Assembly: GCA_028284235.1 (NCBI GenBank)
Contig: JANQSC010000067.1
Coordinates: 1 to 52,998, forward strand
Direction: 5' to 3'
Length of the DNA stretch: 52,998 nucleotides
Origin: Opitutaceae bacterium
GTDB lineage: Bacteria; Verrucomicrobiota; Verrucomicrobiia; Opitutales; Opitutaceae
The notes under the pieces were generated by a model. That model made no database searches, was not told where the DNA came from, and worked only from the letters and a program-made list of their open reading frames with translations. Position numbers and translations under genes: made by a program. Shown piece by piece: positions 25,641 to 34,627 of the stretch. The stretch's first letter is position 1, and each line of letters starts with the position of its first letter.

Positions 25641-27743
25641 ATGAATATTACTCCTAAGGCGCGCCTTGGCATGGCGCTGGTTTGCGGATTGCTCGCTTCT
25701 GCGGCGGCAATGGTCGCGGTTTCGCAGGAAATCGACTTCGACGAGGAAGTCGCCCCGATTTTGGATTCGCTCACGGAGGAGCAGAAGGCGACGTTGCTGC
25801 GGTGGGCGGAGTCGGGCGCTCCCATTGCCGACGACTACCAATTCCCGGCCGACCCCGAGGCGCCGCTCCATGGCGAAGAGTTGTTCGAATACGAGATTGC
25901 CCCCCTGCTAGCCCGTCACTGTTTGGAGTGCCACGACACGGGACGAAAAGAAGGCGCTCTGGATCTATCGCGAAAAGCGGCCGCGTTTAAAGGTGGCGAC
26001 AGCGGCGATTCTATCCATCCGGGCGACGGGGAAAACAGTTTGATTTGGGAGCTCGTCGATACGGACGACATGCCCGAGAACCGTCCGCCGCTCTCGGCTA
26101 AGGAGAAGGCGCTTTTAAAGCGATGGATCGACGAGGGCGCCGTCTGGAGCGTCGATTGGATTGATCCCGCAACCTACGAGCACGAAGGAGGCGGGGAACA
26201 ATGGGTGCGACGATTGACCCTTTCCGAGTACATCGAAACGGTCCGGGCCTCGACCGGCGTCGATATCGAAGCGGACGCGATCGCTCTGCTGCCAGCGGAT
26301 TTGCGGGCGGACGGGTTCAGCAACACGGCCTACAATTTGAACGTCGATATGGGTCACGTGACCGCCTACGCCCAGTTGGCGTCACTCATCGTGGAAAAAA
26401 TGGATACGCTGGCGTACGCCAAGAAATTCTACGAGAAACTCAAATTCACCGACAAGGACATGGGAATCCTCATCGAGCGGATGGGGAAGCGATTGCTGCG
26501 CGGACCGCTTGAGGAAGAGGAGGTTATTTTGTTTCGCGGAATTTCCACGACGGTGGCTAGCGCTGGCGGCCCGATCGAGGAAGCCGTCGGCTATCTGTTG
26601 GAAGCGATGCTGCAGTCGCCGCGTTTTATTTATCGTATCGAAGAACAGCCGGAGGCGGGCTCGAGCCGCCGTGTGGGCGACTACGAACTTGCGTCGCGAC
26701 TGAGTTACGCCCTCTGGGGCGGCCCGCCGGACGAGCGACTGCTGGACGCGGCGGAGCGGGGAGACTTGAATCAGACCCCGGTTTTGCAGGCCCAGGTCGA
26801 GCGCATGCTGGGCGACGACCGAGCGATTGATCGTTCGATTCAATTCGCCTACGAATGGCTCAACCTAGGACGGATGGACAACCTGCGTCCGAATCCGGAG
26901 AAATTTCCCAACTGGGACAGCAGGCTTGCGGCGGACATGCGAGCGGAAACACTGGCGATGTTCGAGGAAGTGGTTTGGACGCAAAACGCGCCGCTGGCGG
27001 ATCTGCTGAATGCCCAGGTCACTTTCTTAACGCCGGAGCTCGCGGCTCATTACGGGATCAAGTTGAAAGGGGCGGACAAAAAAGCGGACGCGCTGATCCG
27101 CCACGACTTGACCTCGAACCCGAGTCGCGGCGGTTTGCTGACGCAGGGGAGCGTTTTAACCATGGGCGGCGACGACGCGTCGATGGTGACGCGCGGCTTG
27201 TTCGTGCTGCACGACTTGTTGCGCGGAATCGTGAAAGATCCGCCGCCGTGTTTGGACACGACACCGATCCCTTCCAGTCGCGGTCAGTCGCAGCGAGTGA
27301 TTTCCGAGGAGCGCATCGCTAACAACTCCTGCGGGGGCTGCCATTCTAAATTTGAGCCGCTCGCGTTCGGTTTGGAACGATTCGATGGATTGGGTGGCTA
27401 CTTAAAGCGTGATGTATTTGGGAATCGACTACGACAAGACGGTGAAATCTTGTTTCCGGGCGATGCGGATCCGATCCCTTATAAAACGTCTGCGGAGTTG
27501 ATGGATCTGCTGGCGTCCAGCGATCGCGTTAAGGAGACAATCACCTGGAAGCTCGCCCAGTACGTCATGGGGCGCCCGCTCGGCGGTCGGGACGCGTCCC
27601 AGGTTCTCGACATTCATGCCGAAGCCATGGAAGGAGGCGGCACCTACCAAAGTCTCATGCGGGCGATTGCCACCAGCGATTTGATGCGACGTCACGGGGT
27701 TTCCCGACCGACGTCCGTCGCCTTGCACTTTTCTCAGAATTAG
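25641..27743 (+). CDS. exported DUF1592/DUF1588-type c-haem protein
   Basis: Periplasmic multi-domain cytochrome-like protein of a type common in Planctomycetes and Verrucomicrobia. The 700-residue product has a signal segment, a PSCyt1-like cytochrome c domain with C94-LE-C97-H98, DUF1587/1595-like and DUF1592 regions (VGDYELASRLSYALWGGPPD), DUF1588 with SCGGCHSKFEPLAFGLERFD and a DUF1585-like end (YVMGRPLGGRDA). Residues 30-62 look like the two ends of another PSCyt1 domain joined together without a haem motif. The ATG at 25641 is preferred over a GTG at 25632. The DUF1552 gene follows after 36 bases, the usual partner; the reaction is unknown. Confidence 0.9.
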   Translation: MNITPKARLGMALVCGLLASAAAMVAVSQEIDFDEEVAPILDSLTEEQKATLLRWAESGAPIADDYQFPADPEAPLHGEELFEYEIAPLLARHCLECHDTGRKEGALDLSRKAAAFKGGDSGDSIHPGDGENSLIWELVDTDDMPENRPPLSAKEKALLKRWIDEGAVWSVDWIDPATYEHEGGGEQWVRRLTLSEYIETVRASTGVDIEADAIALLPADLRADGFSNTAYNLNVDMGHVTAYAQLASLIVEKMDTLAYAKKFYEKLKFTDKDMGILIERMGKRLLRGPLEEEEVILFRGISTTVASAGGPIEEAVGYLLEAMLQSPRFIYRIEEQPEAGSSRRVGDYELASRLSYALWGGPPDERLLDAAERGDLNQTPVLQAQVERMLGDDRAIDRSIQFAYEWLNLGRMDNLRPNPEKFPNWDSRLAADMRAETLAMFEEVVWTQNAPLADLLNAQVTFLTPELAAHYGIKLKGADKKADALIRHDLTSNPSRGGLLTQGSVLTMGGDDASMVTRGLFVLHDLLRGIVKDPPPCLDTTPIPSSRGQSQRVISEERIANNSCGGCHSKFEPLAFGLERFDGLGGYLKRDVFGNRLRQDGEILFPGDADPIPYKTSAELMDLLASSDRVKETITWKLAQYVMGRPLGGRDASQVLDIHAEAMEGGGTYQSLMRAIATSDLMRRHGVSRPTSVALHFSQN

Positions 27744-27779
27744 TTAACGTAACGAATCCGTTTTTTACCCAAATGCCCT

Positions 27780-29219
27780 ATGAAACAGAAAACGATTAGC
27801 CGCAGAGCCCTATTGAAGGGGCTAGGAACCGTAGCGATTGGCCTCCCGTTTTTAGAAGAAATGGCGTTTTCTTCTACCGTCGGTTCCGCCTCGAAAAAAG
27901 CCGCCTTGAAAGCGATCCCAACGCGGTCGTTCAACGTGTTTTTCGGGCTGGGAATTCCGGCCCCGCTGCAAGCGGAGGGAATGGACGGCGTGCTCGAGCC
28001 ACTCAAGGCATTGGGCGACAAACTCTTGATAATGCGGAACATAGACCACGTCCGTTGTGACGAGTCGGGCATCAACGCGCATTTCGACGGGGCTTCCGCC
28101 GCCTTCACCGCCGAACCTCCCGACGGGGAAGCGAAATCGGGCGGCCCCTCCATCGACCAGGTGATTCGCCGCGCCCACTATCCGGACGGATTGCCGGAGG
28201 GAATGGTGTCGACACTGGTCGGCGGCACGTTTTTCCGAAGAAGCCGCGTGAGTCGCTACGTGCACAGCTACAACGCGGACGGCACGGTTGCCGCGACGAT
28301 GCAGGAAAAGCCGCGCGATTTGTTCGAGCGCGTTTTTGGATCCGTATCGATGTTGGACGACGCCAGCGCTCGGGAACGTCATTTGAAGCGAAGCGTTCTG
28401 GATTCCGTAGTGGGCCAGTACAAGTACTACACGGGAGAACGTTCGCCGCTGGGTTCGGTTTCGAAGGGCCGCGTGGCGGATCATTTGGACCGGATTCGCG
28501 AATTCGAGCAGCGGGCGTTTTCGTTGCCCGACATTTCGGGAGGCGGACCGGAGTTGCCTCCGGCATCGCGCATCGCTCACGGCGGCGAAGCGGATCCGGG
28601 CGGCGAGGGAATCGACATGGTTCTCGACGATCTGGTTCGCGAGTGGCGTTTGATGGCGGATCTGTACGCGCTTTCGATTCAAATGGATCGGGCTCGTTTT
28701 GGATCGCTCACATTCTTGGCCGCAGGCGAACGACTGCGCGTAAAAGGTGAATACAAGTACAACGGCCGTTCCATTTACACCTTTGACGATGCGGCCCAAC
28801 TAGACGCGTCGGGATCAAAAGGCTGCAGCCACGAATGGTGGCACCAGTATGGCGAGGAGAAAGCCAACGAAGCGCTGCGGGCTCACGCTCACATGAAGAT
28901 GCGCGAAGTAGCGTATTTCCTCAAACGTCTTGATGGAAAGGACTCGATCGAGGCGAACGGGAAGAGTATTTTGGAGAATTCGTTGTTCACGATTTCGACG
29001 GAGTCCGGAGACGGGCGTCATTCGGATGTCAAACGCGAGTTGTCCGGCGTTTTTCATGCAATGACCAGCGCCAATGGTCGGTTCAAGACGGGTCAGATGC
29101 TGGATGTTGGCGCGGAAGGGCTCGATGTTTACAACACGATCCTGGATGGCATGGGCGTATCCGATCGAATGGGACCGAATGATCGTGAAGGGCAGTACGT
29201 AGACAAGATTCGGGCGTAG
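27780..29219 (+). CDS. Tat-exported DUF1552 protein
   Basis: A 479-residue protein with a twin-arginine signal (SRRALLKGLGTVAIGLPF) and the DUF1552 fold, with FFGLGIPAPLQAEG, NIDHVRCDESGINAHFDGAS, GGPSIDQVI and HEWWHQYGEEK. DUF1552 genes nearly always follow DUF1592/1588 cytochrome genes, as here. The two products are thought to act together in the periplasm, but no reaction has been established. The spacing and shared direction indicate one transcript. Confidence 0.92.
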   Translation: MKQKTISRRALLKGLGTVAIGLPFLEEMAFSSTVGSASKKAALKAIPTRSFNVFFGLGIPAPLQAEGMDGVLEPLKALGDKLLIMRNIDHVRCDESGINAHFDGASAAFTAEPPDGEAKSGGPSIDQVIRRAHYPDGLPEGMVSTLVGGTFFRRSRVSRYVHSYNADGTVAATMQEKPRDLFERVFGSVSMLDDASARERHLKRSVLDSVVGQYKYYTGERSPLGSVSKGRVADHLDRIREFEQRAFSLPDISGGGPELPPASRIAHGGEADPGGEGIDMVLDDLVREWRLMADLYALSIQMDRARFGSLTFLAAGERLRVKGEYKYNGRSIYTFDDAAQLDASGSKGCSHEWWHQYGEEKANEALRAHAHMKMREVAYFLKRLDGKDSIEANGKSILENSLFTISTESGDGRHSDVKRELSGVFHAMTSANGRFKTGQMLDVGAEGLDVYNTILDGMGVSDRMGPNDREGQYVDKIRA

Positions 29220-29234
29220 TTGATTTAACAGGAT

Positions 29235-29375
29235 GCGGGAGCTATGCTCCCTCGCAGGATTTCGTCTCGACTCCGACGTTGTCGGAGATCTCGCGAAAGC
29301 AGGATCGTGTGTGAATGTTGGTTATCCTGTTGGGCCCGCGTGCGGGGCCATCCTGTAGTCCCGCCGAAGCGGGAC
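29235..29375. repeat. cluster of consecutive short hairpins
   Basis: Four inverted repeats in 141 bases: GGGAGC/GCTCCC (29237-29251), CTCCGAC/GTCGGAG with a 3-base loop (29271-29287), GGCCCGC/GCGGGGCC (29333-29349, one bulge) and GTCCCGC/GCGGGAC with a CGAA loop (29358-29375). It sits after the DUF1552 stop codon and before a REPIN, and resembles the cluster at 17344. Confidence 0.6.
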
Positions 29376-29396
29376 GTATCCCGTAAAATGAGAATT

Positions 29397-29486
29397 CTGT
29401 AGGGCCAGCGCTTGCGCTGCGCCGCGTTGTTAGATTCGGACTGGGTTGATAAACTCCGCGGCACAGCGCGAGCGCCGGCCCTACAG
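29397..29486. repeat. REPIN-like paired inverted repeat (GTAGGGCC family, copy 1)
   Basis: Arms 29397-29426 and 29457-29486 are 30 bases each, inverted, with three differences, around a 30-base spacer. Each arm starts CTGTAGGGCC and contains a GC-rich hairpin (GCGC with T-C or T-T loop). Related copies are at 35811 and 41587; spacers differ in sequence. Confidence 0.8.
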
Positions 29487-29501
29487 GTAATACGTTCCGC
29501 G

Positions 29502-30815
29502 TTAGACCAATTTCGTGCGTCCGGGGACGGCGACGGGGGCGAGCGGGTAGTCGGTGAAGGCCCACTCTTTCGGCGTGATGTCGAGTTGAGACGCGTTCAT
29601 GGCCCAGTCCCAGCTGAGATTGCGGCCGGTGTAGGCGGCCATGCGGCCGAGTATCGCGGTCATGGTGCTTTGGGCGATGCGTTTGCCTTCGTTGATCGTG
29701 TTGCCGGAGCGAATGGCGTCGAGCGTGTCTTTGTACTCTTGCACGGCGGGATTCACCCGTGGGCCGGTGTATTTGAAGGGGTGTTTGCCTTCGATGCTGA
29801 CTTTGGCGAAGCTGAGGAACAGCTCTCCTTCGGTTCCGGAAATCCGCATGTCGTTGCGAGAACTGACGCCGTCCATTTGCGATCCCAGGTGGGTGACGCG
29901 GGCCCCGTTCAGATACTCGTATTCGACGAGAATGTGGTCCCAAACGTTGGGGTAAATGGAGTCGACACGGTTTTGCCGTCCGCCTGTTCCGATCGCTTTG
30001 ACTGGGTGGGAGCCCATAACCCAGTCGACGAGATCGAGATTGTGTACGTGTTGCTCGGTGATGAAATCGCCGGACGCCCATGTAGTGAATAACCAACGAC
30101 GGAGCTGCCATTCCATGTCGGACCAATTGCCGGAGCGGATCGCTTCGGATTGTCGCCATGCGGACAGGGCGCCACCGATGCGGGTCGATTGTCCGGAACG
30201 GATTTCGCCGAGAGCGCCTTCGCGGATTTTTTCAATCCCGGCCATGATGTGACGAGCCCGGCGCATTTGCGTTCCCGCGACGACTGTGAGACCTTTCTTT
30301 TCAGCGAGTTCGGAAGTTTTGATGATGTCGCGGACGCCGACCGGATCGACCGCGACTGGTTTTTCAATAAAAACGTGTTTGCCGGCATCGACCGCCGCTT
30401 TGAAGTGGAGCGGACGGAAAACAGGTGGAGTGGTCAGGATGATGAGATCGACGTCGCAGGCGATGACCTGTTTGTAGGCGTCGAATCCGGAAAACATGGT
30501 GTCGGGCGTGACTTTATAGATGTCGTCGAAGGGCAAATTGCGCTTCGCCATGTTTTTCTTGATCGTCGCCTTGGCCTGCTCGAGGTGATCCGGGAAGAGA
30601 TCTCCCATGGCGACGAGTTCGATGTTGGAGTCGGCTTCGGCGCAGTCGATAATGCCGGCCCCGCAACCGCGTCCGCCGAGCCCGATAAGCCCGATTCGGA
30701 CCTTGTCGTGAGTCCCGTTGGCGTGGAGATTTTGCTTTCCCACTAGTAGGGAGGCGACGCTGGCGCCGCCGGTGGCTTTTAGAAAGTTACGGCGAGTGAT
30801 AGGATCAGAGCTCAT
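29502..30815 (-). CDS. Tat-exported Gfo/Idh/MocA family oxidoreductase
   Basis: A 437-residue NAD(P)-binding dehydrogenase-type protein starting at the ATG at 30815, which gives a twin-arginine signal (TRRNFLKATGGASVASLLVG). The Rossmann motif is GLIGLGGRGCGAG, followed by LTTPPVFRPLHFKAAVDAGK and FIEKPVAVDP, the conserved EKP lysine. The C-terminal domain contains WQLRRWLFTTWASGDFITEQ and HNLDLVDWV. It resembles the second Gfo/Idh/MocA protein at 17584 only at family level. Substrate unknown. Confidence 0.9.
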   Translation of the reverse strand: MSSDPITRRNFLKATGGASVASLLVGKQNLHANGTHDKVRIGLIGLGGRGCGAGIIDCAEADSNIELVAMGDLFPDHLEQAKATIKKNMAKRNLPFDDIYKVTPDTMFSGFDAYKQVIACDVDLIILTTPPVFRPLHFKAAVDAGKHVFIEKPVAVDPVGVRDIIKTSELAEKKGLTVVAGTQMRRARHIMAGIEKIREGALGEIRSGQSTRIGGALSAWRQSEAIRSGNWSDMEWQLRRWLFTTWASGDFITEQHVHNLDLVDWVMGSHPVKAIGTGGRQNRVDSIYPNVWDHILVEYEYLNGARVTHLGSQMDGVSSRNDMRISGTEGELFLSFAKVSIEGKHPFKYTGPRVNPAVQEYKDTLDAIRSGNTINEGKRIAQSTMTAILGRMAAYTGRNLSWDWAMNASQLDITPKEWAFTDYPLAPVAVPGRTKLV

Positions 30816-30906
30816 GGTCAGGGTAGGTTCAGATATATAGTTTATCAAATTCGACGGTCTATTATACGCTAATCGAATTGGTAGATACTTCCCAGTTTTA
30901 CCAACT

Positions 30907-30932
30907 AACTTTGCTTTTCCGATAGCAAAGTT
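30907..30932. repeat. short hairpin
   Basis: AACTTTGC (30907-30914) and GCAAAGTT (30925-30932) form an 8-bp stem with a 10-base loop between the start of the dehydrogenase gene and the 167-bp palindrome. There is no run of T residues, so a terminator role is uncertain. The rest of 30816-30906 is AT-rich and probably holds the promoter of the 29502-30815 gene. Confidence 0.45.
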
Positions 30933-30959
30933 GATGGTGATTGAACCGATTTTTGGGAG

Positions 30960-31126
30960 CTAGGCCGCGTGGACAAATTCCGGAACGAGTCGAATCGAGG
31001 GCACTTTGAGGCGAAATTGCGGGCTCCGACCTGAGCAATATTGAAATATTGCGTAGGGAGGAAACGCGATTTCGGCCAAAATGAGCCGATCTCGACGACA
31101 TGAGTGAATTTGTCCACGCGGCCTAG
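30960..31126. repeat. 167-bp imperfect palindromic element with 21-bp perfect ends
   Basis: The outermost 21 bases (CTAGGCCGCGTGGACAAATTC at 30960-30980; its exact reverse complement at 31106-31126) are perfectly inverted. The interior arms remain alignable as inverted copies towards the centre, where GCAATATT-GA-AATATTGC closes the hairpin (about 31035-31052). There is no coding capacity. The right end includes the stop codon of the Lon-N gene. It looks like a miniature non-autonomous element or a very large terminator hairpin. Confidence 0.75.
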
Positions 31127-31752
31127 TTTCGGTCTTCGCGTTCCGCGTTTTTGAGCTCGTGGATGAGCGACTGGAAGCGGCGGGCGACGTGGGGCTCTTC
31201 GAGGAGTTCGCGACGTTTATCGGGGTCGAGGATGAACTGCTGGGCGATGACGTCGGCAAAGGCGACGGGGCTGGCTTCGACTTGCTCGAGCGACGCGTTG
31301 AATTGGTCGACGATGGCTTCCGGAAAATTCCTCAGGGCGAGAAAGACGCAGTTGCGCAGTTCGGAGAGGAGCGGGTCGATTTCGGATTCTGGAATGGGGA
31401 CCGACTCGACCGGCTCGATCTCGGCGAACGGGTAGTCTTTACCGGAGAGCCATTGCTTGAAGGCGACGCGGATGACGCCGTGGAGGATCAGGTTGGAGCG
31501 ACCGTCGGGCTGCTCCCGGGAGGCGCGAATGAGTCCGATAGTTCCGACTTCGGCGACGCATTCGGCGGGTTCGTCCGTTTCATTTTGGAAAAGCGTTCCG
31601 ACGCAGATCATGCATTTGTCGGCGAGGGCGTCGTCGAGCATCTGCTGGTAGCGCGGTTCGAAGATGTGCAAGGGCATGACGCCTTGCGGGAAGAGGGTCG
31701 CTCTCGGCAGGAGAATCGCCCCGCATTGCTCTGGAATTTCGATCCCGGCCAT
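31123..31752 (-). CDS. Lon N-terminal (LON substrate-binding) domain protein
   Basis: A 209-residue stand-alone LON domain, without the ATPase or protease parts of Lon. Diagnostic segments are LLPRATLFPQGVMPLHIFE and PRYQQMLDDAL at residues 14-44, GTIGLIRASREQPDG, and a helical C-terminal half with SPVAFADVIAQQFILDPDKR. Such proteins are cytoplasmic and of unclear role, perhaps substrate recognition. Its TAG stop lies within the terminal repeat of the 167-bp palindrome. It starts three bases after the stop of the isomerase gene at 31756 and is co-directional with it. Confidence 0.88.
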   Translation of the reverse strand: MAGIEIPEQCGAILLPRATLFPQGVMPLHIFEPRYQQMLDDALADKCMICVGTLFQNETDEPAECVAEVGTIGLIRASREQPDGRSNLILHGVIRVAFKQWLSGKDYPFAEIEPVESVPIPESEIDPLLSELRNCVFLALRNFPEAIVDQFNASLEQVEASPVAFADVIAQQFILDPDKRRELLEEPHVARRFQSLIHELKNAEREDRN

Positions 31753-31755
31753 AGA

Positions 31756-32673
31756 CTAGACGTCGCATAGGTTTGCGGCGTGTCGGAGAGCGGCGATGGG
31801 GTCTGGCCAGGTGGGGATGAATTCTTGGGCGACGTAGCCTTGGTATCCGGTCTTCAGAATTTCTCTGAGAATGGGCGGGTAGTTGATTTCCTGCGTGTCG
31901 TCGAGTTCGGCCCGGCCGGGATTGCCGGCGGTGTGGTAGTGGCCGATGTAGGGGTGGTACTCGCGAATGCGGCGGATGACGTCGCCGTTCATTACGGAGA
32001 CGTGGTAGATGTCGAAGAGGAGTTTAAAGTTGTCGGAGCCGACTCGCTTGACCAGATCCACGCAGAAGTCGACATCGTCGCCGAAGTAGCCGGGATGCCC
32101 TTTCATGGGATGGGTGTCGTCGCGGGAATTCAGATGTTCGAGCACGAGGGTGATTCCTTGCGACTCGGCGTAGGGAACGACTTCCTTCCACGTGTCGACG
32201 CAGCGTTGGGCGGCTTCGGTGTCGTCCATCCCGTCGTAGCGCATGCCTGTAAACGTAATGACATTTTGGCAGCCGACTTTCTTGGCGAGATCGATCCCGT
32301 CTCGAAGTCCTTTGACGGTGAGGTCGTGGAATTCGGGATTGCAGGGACCTTTGGCAAATCCGTGATTTCCGGATACAAGCGAGATTTCCAGTCCGAGCGC
32401 TTGAATCGCCGGGTAGTCGTCGGGCGAAACGCCTTCCATCGCGACGAGTCCGATGTCCTTGCAATGCTGGGCGAGCGTTGGCGCGTCCATGTGGTCGCGA
32501 AAACACCAGCCCATGATGGATTGGCGGATACGGCCTTTGGTAATGGGGCGTTCATCGTTTTTCGTTCCGCTCGCGCAGGACGTGAGCGCGGGGGCGGCGA
32601 CGGCTCCCGCAACGATGCCGCTCGCGCCGCGTTTGATCAGTTCCCGGCGGTTGAGTGCGTTGGTTTGCTTCAC
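31756..32673 (-). CDS. Tat-exported hydroxypyruvate isomerase-like TIM barrel, putative lipoprotein
   Basis: A 305-residue xylose isomerase-like barrel resembling hydroxypyruvate isomerase (GWCFRDHMDAPTLAQHCKDI, LVLEHLNSRDD, FDIYHVSVMNGDVIRRIREY, IGHYHTAGNPGR). From the GTG at 32673 the N-terminus is NRRELIKRG followed by a hydrophobic stretch and LTSC at 30-33, so it may be a Tat-exported lipoprotein. Longer in-frame starts would overlap the end of the symporter gene upstream and were rejected. The adjacent sodium symporter suggests joint use of one sugar or sugar acid; inferred. Confidence 0.85.
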   Translation of the reverse strand: MKQTNALNRRELIKRGASGIVAGAVAAPALTSCASGTKNDERPITKGRIRQSIMGWCFRDHMDAPTLAQHCKDIGLVAMEGVSPDDYPAIQALGLEISLVSGNHGFAKGPCNPEFHDLTVKGLRDGIDLAKKVGCQNVITFTGMRYDGMDDTEAAQRCVDTWKEVVPYAESQGITLVLEHLNSRDDTHPMKGHPGYFGDDVDFCVDLVKRVGSDNFKLLFDIYHVSVMNGDVIRRIREYHPYIGHYHTAGNPGRAELDDTQEINYPPILREILKTGYQGYVAQEFIPTWPDPIAALRHAANLCDV

Positions 32674-32734
32674 AAGGAACGACCTTGGATTAGCTTCCCG
32701 GAAAAAGCGAGAACTAGAATTGCAGGTCGCGCTG

Positions 32735-34441
32735 TTACGCGGATTTTTCTTGTCGATACTTTCGGATGACGGGGATGCCGAGGACGCAGAACGCGACGAC
32801 AACGCCAAAGGCGATGTATCCATATTCTATGGTTTTTTCGCGGTCGGAATCGACGAGACCCAAAGGCGAAAGGAGCGCATACGTGCCGACCATCACAAGG
32901 ACGGCGATCACGCTGATGAGCTTGAAGTGTTTCCAAGGAGTGAGATCGAGTCCTTCCACGGGGGCGTCGCGGAACGGGGGTTTGATTTCTCCGGGGAAGA
33001 TGCGGGAGAGAATCAGCGCGAGGGAAATGAAGAAGACGAACAGAATCGTCATGTAGTGGAGATAGTGCATCTCCGGCTTTATGATGAAAAGCAGAATGCC
33101 GTAGGTCGTGACAAAGGCGGCAATGCAGATGTTAACGATTTTAGGCGGGGTTCTCCGGGAAAAATAGCCCAAAAGCAGAGCCATCATAATCGGAGCGCCG
33201 AAGAGGCTGTCGACTTGGACCATGAAGGTGAATATACCGGCGGGAAAATACAGGATAAAGGGGGCGATGATCATGGTGATTCCCGCCATGACGAGGCCGA
33301 CGCGACGGCTCTTTTTGATCACTTGGTCGTCGTCTTGGTCTTTTCCGAAAAGCGGTTTGTAGACGTCGAGCGCGAATATGGTGACTGAGCTGTTGAGCAC
33401 GGAATTGAAGGTGCTCAGGACCGTCCCGAAAATGACGGCGGCGAAGAAGCCGACGAACACGCTGGGCATGATGTCGCGAATGAGGGTCGGGTAGACGAAG
33501 TCGGGGTTGTCGAAGTTGTTCGCTCCGTAAAGGTGGAAGGCGATGATGCCGGGAAAGGCGATATAGAAAATGTTCAGAACCTTGAAGAAGGAGGCGAGCA
33601 TGACTCCTTTTTGGCCTTCCTTGAGACTGCGGGCGCCGAGCGTTCGCTGGATGATGAACTGGTTGGTGCTCCAGAAATAGAGGTTGTGAAGCAGCATGCC
33701 GGTGAAGAGCACGGAGAAGGGAATGCCGTCGGTGACGTCGCCCACCGCGTCGAGGATCTCGGTGTTCTTGGTGAGAATGGTGCTCACGCCTTGCACGAAG
33801 TTTTGGTCGCCGACTTGGTAGACGCCGATGACAGCGACAAGGGCGCCGCCTATGAGCAGTCCGATTCCGTTGAGCGTGTCGGAAATCGCGACGCCTTTCA
33901 GGCCTCCAAAAAGCGCATACACACTGCCGATTGAGCCGAGGAGAATGACGACGACCCAAATGGCGGCTTCGTCGCTGAGTCCGAACGCTTGAGGCACGTT
34001 GAACAAGTGGTTGATGGCAATGGAGCCGCCGTACAGCGCTACCGGCATCGCGCTGACGATGTAGGAAAAGAGGAACATCACTGCCACGATGCGCTGCGTG
34101 GATTTGCTGAATCGATTTTCCAGAAACTCGGGGATCGTGGTGAAGCCGCCTTTGAGGAAGGTTGGCAGCATATTGGCGCAGAAGTAGATGAGGACCGGGA
34201 TAACCGTGACGGTCCAGGCGACGGGCGAGAGGTTGCCCTTGTAGACGTTGGCGGTCATGCCGGTGAAATTGGCGGCGCTGAGATTGGTGAGCATCAGCGA
34301 ACCCGCGATGACCCAGCCGTTGAGACTGTTTCCGGCAAGAAAGAACCCCTTGGACGAATGAAGATTGTCTCGGCGAGTTTTGAGAAAGGTGATGAGGCCA
34401 ACGAGGCCGGTAAAGAAGAGAAAGGAGAGAAATGTGCCCAT
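32735..34441 (-). CDS. sodium:solute symporter, SGLT-like
   Basis: A 568-residue SSS-family transporter with about 14 membrane segments. Motifs include FFLAGNSLNGWVIAGSLMLT, NLSAANFTGMTANVYKG, ENRFSKSTQRIVA, and the sugar-transporter-like LYFWSTNQFIIQRTLGARSL. These are typical of the SGLT-type branch (sugar, sugar acid or inositol). It is the first gene of an apparent operon with the isomerase (61-base gap) and LON-domain genes, and is divergent from mtnA. Confidence 0.9.
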   Translation of the reverse strand: MGTFLSFLFFTGLVGLITFLKTRRDNLHSSKGFFLAGNSLNGWVIAGSLMLTNLSAANFTGMTANVYKGNLSPVAWTVTVIPVLIYFCANMLPTFLKGGFTTIPEFLENRFSKSTQRIVAVMFLFSYIVSAMPVALYGGSIAINHLFNVPQAFGLSDEAAIWVVVILLGSIGSVYALFGGLKGVAISDTLNGIGLLIGGALVAVIGVYQVGDQNFVQGVSTILTKNTEILDAVGDVTDGIPFSVLFTGMLLHNLYFWSTNQFIIQRTLGARSLKEGQKGVMLASFFKVLNIFYIAFPGIIAFHLYGANNFDNPDFVYPTLIRDIMPSVFVGFFAAVIFGTVLSTFNSVLNSSVTIFALDVYKPLFGKDQDDDQVIKKSRRVGLVMAGITMIIAPFILYFPAGIFTFMVQVDSLFGAPIMMALLLGYFSRRTPPKIVNICIAAFVTTYGILLFIIKPEMHYLHYMTILFVFFISLALILSRIFPGEIKPPFRDAPVEGLDLTPWKHFKLISVIAVLVMVGTYALLSPLGLVDSDREKTIEYGYIAFGVVVAFCVLGIPVIRKYRQEKSA

Positions 34442-34627
34442 TTACGGGGAGAGGTTGTGCTATGCGGTTGTGAGGGGTTGCGGCGGGTAGGACAACGTTT
34501 TTGTTGGGGCGAGCGTGAATCGAGAAGTCCTTTCGCCAGTAACTGTTGCGCTCCCGTCGCCGTTTCGACCGCCAGAATCGATTTCTTGCTTTGCGCGCGC
34601 AAGCGATTCTCTGCTAGGGATTTGTGT

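Noticed and set aside
30960-31126. Insertion sequence.
   Set aside because: The element has terminal inverted repeats but is too short for a transposase, and no target-site duplication was evident.
33989-34627. Upstream extension of the mtnA frame by 213 residues.
   Set aside because: The extension is antisense to the symporter gene and composed of Glu/Gly/Arg-rich nonsense; homology to MtnA begins at the ATG at 34628.
34442-34627. SAM-type riboswitch before mtnA.
   Set aside because: No kink-turn or SAM aptamer-like stems were found; only a 12-bp palindrome and GC-rich sequence.
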